Position numbers and translations under genes: made by a program
The notes under the pieces: model-generated
What the model saw: the letters and a program-made list of their open reading frames with translations, nothing else
Told to the model about the DNA's origin: nothing
Databases searched by the model: none
Assembly: GCA_040382935.1 (NCBI GenBank)
Contig: JBEIEP010000011.1
Location: 1 to 64,000, forward strand
Length of the DNA stretch: 64,000 bases
Direction: 5' to 3'
Source of the DNA: JALQUL01 sp040382935
GTDB taxonomy: Bacteria > Pseudomonadota > Gammaproteobacteria > Burkholderiales > Burkholderiaceae_C
Shown here: piece by piece, positions 61,136 through 64,000 of the stretch
Layout: each line of letters begins with the position of its first letter
How positions within the stretch are numbered: the stretch's first letter is position 1

Positions 61136-62992
61136 TTAAATGGAGGCGATGGACTTGCCTGCCAGCGCCTGGCCTATGCCACGGTTCATGCGGGCGGCGG
61201 CAAAGGCTTCGGTGCCTTTGGCCAGTTGCTTGCCTGCTGCTTCGATGGCGGCGGCGTCTGGTTGTTCGCGCTGGGCAAGGGTGGAGTCCAGCAAGGAATT
61301 TAGCTCAGCAAGTTCGTCGGCACTGAGCAGGTCACCGTCTTTAGCAAGGGCTGAGCGGGTGGCAATAACAAGGCGGTCCAAGTCGACCTGGGCCTCAATC
61401 AACGCGCGTTGCGCCATGTCCTGCTCTGCGGTGGCAAAACCTTCTTGCAGCATGCGGGCGATGTCTTCGTCGGCCAAGCCGTAGGAAGGTTTGACGGTAA
61501 CCTGTGCCTCTACCCCACTGACCTGCTCTTTGGCCCCCACAGTGAGTAAGCCGTCGGCATCTACCGTAAAGGTAACGCGGATTCGGGCGGCCCCTGCCGC
61601 CATAGGCGGAATACCCCGTAACTCAAAACGTGCCAAGCTACGGCAATCGGCCACTTGGTCGCGCTCACCCTGTACCACGTGCAAGGCCAACGCGGTTTGC
61701 CCGTCTTTGTAGGTGGTGAAGTCTTGCGCCATGGCGGTGGGAATGGTTTGGTTGCGCGGCACAATGCGTTCGACCAAACCGCCCATCATCTCCAGCCCCA
61801 AGGACAAGGGAATCACATCCAGAAGCAACAGGTTTTGCGCGCCTGCGTTGCCAGCCAATTGGTTGGCGGATATGGCAGCGCCCAGCGCCACCACTTCGTC
61901 GGGGTTGAGGTTGGTGAGTGGTGTTTGTGCAAAAAAATCCGCCACCGCATGCTGTACCGAAGGGATGCGCGTTGCACCCCCCACCAACACCACGCCCTGC
62001 ACCTCGGAGGGGGTGAGTTCGGCGTCTTTCAGCACTTTTTTACAGGCGGCGATGGTTTGCCGCGTTAAGTGGGCAACCGCCTGCTCGAACTGTTGGCGCG
62101 ACACTTCAACTTGCAGCGGCCCGCTGGTCAAGTGGGCGGTAAAAAGCGCGGCGTCTTGGGTAGACAAGCACTCTTTGGTAGCCCTTGCGGCACTTAACAA
62201 TTGGGCGATATCTTGCGGCGCATGCGCTTTTCGCCCCGCCACCGCTAGCACCTCCGCCATCAGGGCTCGGTCGTAATCGTCGCCCCCAAGTGCGGCATTG
62301 CCACCCGTGGCAATCACCTCAAACACGCCCTCAGAGAGCCTAAGCACCGACACGTCAAAAGTGCCACCGCCCAGGTCGTAAATGGCAAAAATGCCCTCGC
62401 TTTGATTGTCAAGGCCATAGGCAATGGCCGCAGCCGTGGGTTCACTGATCAGCCGCAAAACGTTGATACCCGCCAACTGCGCGGCATCTTTGGTGGCCTG
62501 GCGCTGGGCCTCGTCAAAATACGCGGGAACGGTGATGACGGCACCAAATACATCGTCGTTAAAGGTGTCTTCGGCGCGGTACTTGAGGGTGGCCAGTATT
62601 TCGGCACTTAACTGAACGGGGGATTTTGCACCGTCCAGGGTCTCTATCAAAACCATGCCCGGTTGCTCTGAAAACTGGTACGCCATTTGTTGCCGTTCGG
62701 CAATGTCGGCCAGGCCGCGACCCATCAGCCGTTTGAACGAAAGCAAGGTGGGACTGGCCGCATTGGGCGAGCTTTGTAGTGCTTCGTGACCAATCTGCCG
62801 TTGGCCTGGGGCCAGGTAGCGCACCGCCGAGGGCAGCAATACGCGGCCCTGCGCGTCGGGCAGGCATTCGGACACGCCGTTGCGCACTGCCGCAACCAGG
62901 GAATGGGTGGTGCCCAGGTCAATGCCAACCGCCACACGTCGCTCGTGCGGGTTGGGTGATTGTCCGGGCTCAGAGATTTGAAGTAATGCCAT
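61136..62992 (-). CDS. hscA: Fe-S protein assembly chaperone HscA
   Basis: 618 aa Hsp70. ATPase motifs VGIDLGTTHSLVAAV and YDLGGGTFDVSVL, then the peptide-binding domain. Compared with DnaK it is shorter at the C-terminus, and it lies between hscB and fdx, so it is the ISC-specialised Hsp70. It releases clusters from IscU with HscB. Confidence 0.96.
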   Translation of the reverse strand: MALLQISEPGQSPNPHERRVAVGIDLGTTHSLVAAVRNGVSECLPDAQGRVLLPSAVRYLAPGQRQIGHEALQSSPNAASPTLLSFKRLMGRGLADIAERQQMAYQFSEQPGMVLIETLDGAKSPVQLSAEILATLKYRAEDTFNDDVFGAVITVPAYFDEAQRQATKDAAQLAGINVLRLISEPTAAAIAYGLDNQSEGIFAIYDLGGGTFDVSVLRLSEGVFEVIATGGNAALGGDDYDRALMAEVLAVAGRKAHAPQDIAQLLSAARATKECLSTQDAALFTAHLTSGPLQVEVSRQQFEQAVAHLTRQTIAACKKVLKDAELTPSEVQGVVLVGGATRIPSVQHAVADFFAQTPLTNLNPDEVVALGAAISANQLAGNAGAQNLLLLDVIPLSLGLEMMGGLVERIVPRNQTIPTAMAQDFTTYKDGQTALALHVVQGERDQVADCRSLARFELRGIPPMAAGAARIRVTFTVDADGLLTVGAKEQVSGVEAQVTVKPSYGLADEDIARMLQEGFATAEQDMAQRALIEAQVDLDRLVIATRSALAKDGDLLSADELAELNSLLDSTLAQREQPDAAAIEAAGKQLAKGTEAFAAARMNRGIGQALAGKSIASI

Positions 62993-63022
62993 GACGCAGT
63001 TGTATCGGTGGTGTCGTTTGCT

Positions 63023-63550
63023 TTAGTTGTGCTGGCTTTCAACCGCCTGCGCGGCCTGCGCCGCTAACTTGTCCAAAAACATAATTTGACGAACGAGTAA
63101 AGTGGCCGTGGTCAGATTGCGGTCAACATCCAAAGCGGCTTCTAATTGCTTCCATTGGCTTTGCAAGGCCTCATCAATTTGAGCCAAAAGTGCCTCAGCG
63201 CCCGAGGCGTTTTGCACCTCATCCAAGGCCTCGCGCCATTCGATTTGCTGAATCAGAAAAGCCGATGGCATGGCGGTATTGCTCTCTGCCGCGATAGGAT
63301 GACCCGCCAGCTCGCACAGGTACTGGGCCCGCTTGAGCGGTGATTTAAGACGCTGGTAGGCCTCGTTGATACGCACCGACCATTGCAGCGCCAAGCGCTG
63401 CGCGGCGGCACCTTCAGAGGCGAATTTGTCGGGATGGGCTTGGCTTTGCAATTGCGTCCATTTGCTGCGCAGGGCACTGGCGGACTGGGCAAATTGCACG
63501 GGTAGCTCGAACAGCACGAAGTCGTTGTCCGCCATCGAAGGGCTGGTCAT
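63023..63550 (-). CDS. hscB: Fe-S assembly co-chaperone HscB
   Basis: 175 aa from the ATG at 63550; an ATG three codons earlier is possible. N-terminal J domain with the HPD motif in QAHPDKFA, then a C-terminal three-helix bundle that binds IscU. It stimulates the HscA ATPase. 30 bases before hscA. Confidence 0.94.
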   Translation of the reverse strand: MTSPSMADNDFVLFELPVQFAQSASALRSKWTQLQSQAHPDKFASEGAAAQRLALQWSVRINEAYQRLKSPLKRAQYLCELAGHPIAAESNTAMPSAFLIQQIEWREALDEVQNASGAEALLAQIDEALQSQWKQLEAALDVDRNLTTATLLVRQIMFLDKLAAQAAQAVESQHN

Positions 63551-63571
63551 GCCTAGCACCTGCCTTGAGGC

Positions 63572-63898
63572 CTAAACCCGGAACGACTCGCCACAACCGC
63601 AACGGTCGCGCTCACGCGGGTTGTTAAATTTGAATCCTTCGTTCAAGCCTTCACGCACAAAGTCCAGTTCGGTGCCCTCTAAGTAGGGCAGGCTTTTGGG
63701 GTCGACCCCAATTTTTACGCCATGGCCTTCAAAGATTTTGTGCTCCGGGGCAAACTCGTCCAAGTACTCTAGTTTGTAGGCCAAACCGGAGCACCCCGTG
63801 GTTCTGACCCCAAGGCTGATGCCAACGCCCTTGCCACGCTTGGCAAGGTAACGGTTCACGTGGCGCGCGGCGGCTTCGGTCAAGGTAATGGATGACAT
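63572..63898 (-). CDS. iscA: Iron-sulfur cluster assembly protein IscA
   Basis: 108 aa. The three conserved cysteines are C36, C100 and C102 (TTGCSGLAY and CGCGES). A-type carrier that hands clusters to client proteins. Between iscU and hscB in normal isc order. Confidence 0.96.
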   Translation of the reverse strand: MSSITLTEAAARHVNRYLAKRGKGVGISLGVRTTGCSGLAYKLEYLDEFAPEHKIFEGHGVKIGVDPKSLPYLEGTELDFVREGLNEGFKFNNPRERDRCGCGESFRV

Positions 63899-63940
63899 GG
63901 CAAGTTCAAGTTAGGGTCTGGCGTGGGCGGCTGATGTCCA

Positions 63941-64000
63941 TCAGGCCACAGCGGCCGTTTGCTTTTTGCGGTAGTCCTCAACCGCCGCTTTGATCGCGTC
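63941..64000 (-). CDS. iscU: Iron-sulfur scaffold IscU, C-terminal end (partial)
   Basis: The last 19 codons read DAIKAAVEDYRKKQTAAVA and stop at 63941. IscU proteins end EDAIKAAVADYKxK, and the position before iscA fits. The rest of the gene is beyond the right edge. Confidence 0.88.
   Translation of the reverse strand, partial: DAIKAAVEDYRKKQTAAVA

Overview
The window looks like a chromosome segment of a betaproteobacterium of the order Burkholderiales, probably Comamonadaceae-like. The grounds are gene order and family make-up: hup - tRNA-Val - ppiD, earP-efp, tctCBA-tctDE with a Bug-type binding protein, tpiA - secG - tRNA-Leu - nuoA to nuoN, rpsO - pnp, and iscU-iscA-hscB-hscA-fdx. No rRNA genes or CRISPR arrays were seen. 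Genus cannot be fixed from the sequence alone.

Layout. 1-370: start of an unknown gene leaving the left edge, and the wreck of a higBA toxin-antitoxin pair. 0.37-8.0 kb (minus strand): an anchored SMP-30/strictosidine-synthase-like protein, a small orphan, ppiD, tRNA-Val(TAC), a HU gene with a TTG start, a DMT permease, pgsA and uvrC. 8.0-12.2 kb: earP and efp, a LOG-family protein and convergent rmuC. 12.3-17.5 kb: tripartite tricarboxylate transporter (tctCBA) divergent from its two-component regulators. 17.5-34.0 kb (minus): a DUF1178 protein and a complete 14-gene nuo operon for respiratory complex I, preceded by tRNA-Leu(GAG), secG and tpiA. 34.0-37.7 kb: a quinone oxidoreductase, pnp and rpsO, with a long pnp leader hairpin.

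37.9-47.6 kb is the accessory part. It opens with a three-gene cassette (345 aa; 355 codons with an in-frame amber; 863 aa) that I cannot match to a named system. The large third protein looks like a PIN-like nuclease fold followed by TPR-like helices, so a conflict or defence role is a reasonable but unproven guess. Next come a 161-bp MITE with 16-bp inverted repeats and a 4-bp target duplication, an intact class II Fic protein, a brnTA pair whose toxin gene carries an internal deletion, xth, a 40-bp palindrome, a mazEF-type pair, a fragment of a second Fic gene and a truncated CopG antitoxin. Dead and living toxin-antitoxin parts lie side by side.

47.7-60 kb is a catabolic block for methylated amines: an MttB-superfamily methyltransferase without a pyrrolysine codon, a dimethylglycine/sarcosine-dehydrogenase-like FAD-GcvT protein and the four subunits of heterotetrameric sarcosine oxidase (soxBDAG). 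A beta-hydroxyacid dehydrogenase and a divergent LysR regulator follow. The order suggests stepwise demethylation of a betaine-like substrate to glycine with transfer of C1 units to tetrahydrofolate. 60-64 kb: tRNA-Val(CAC), dnaQ, and the iron-sulfur cluster assembly genes fdx, hscA, hscB, iscA and the end of iscU.
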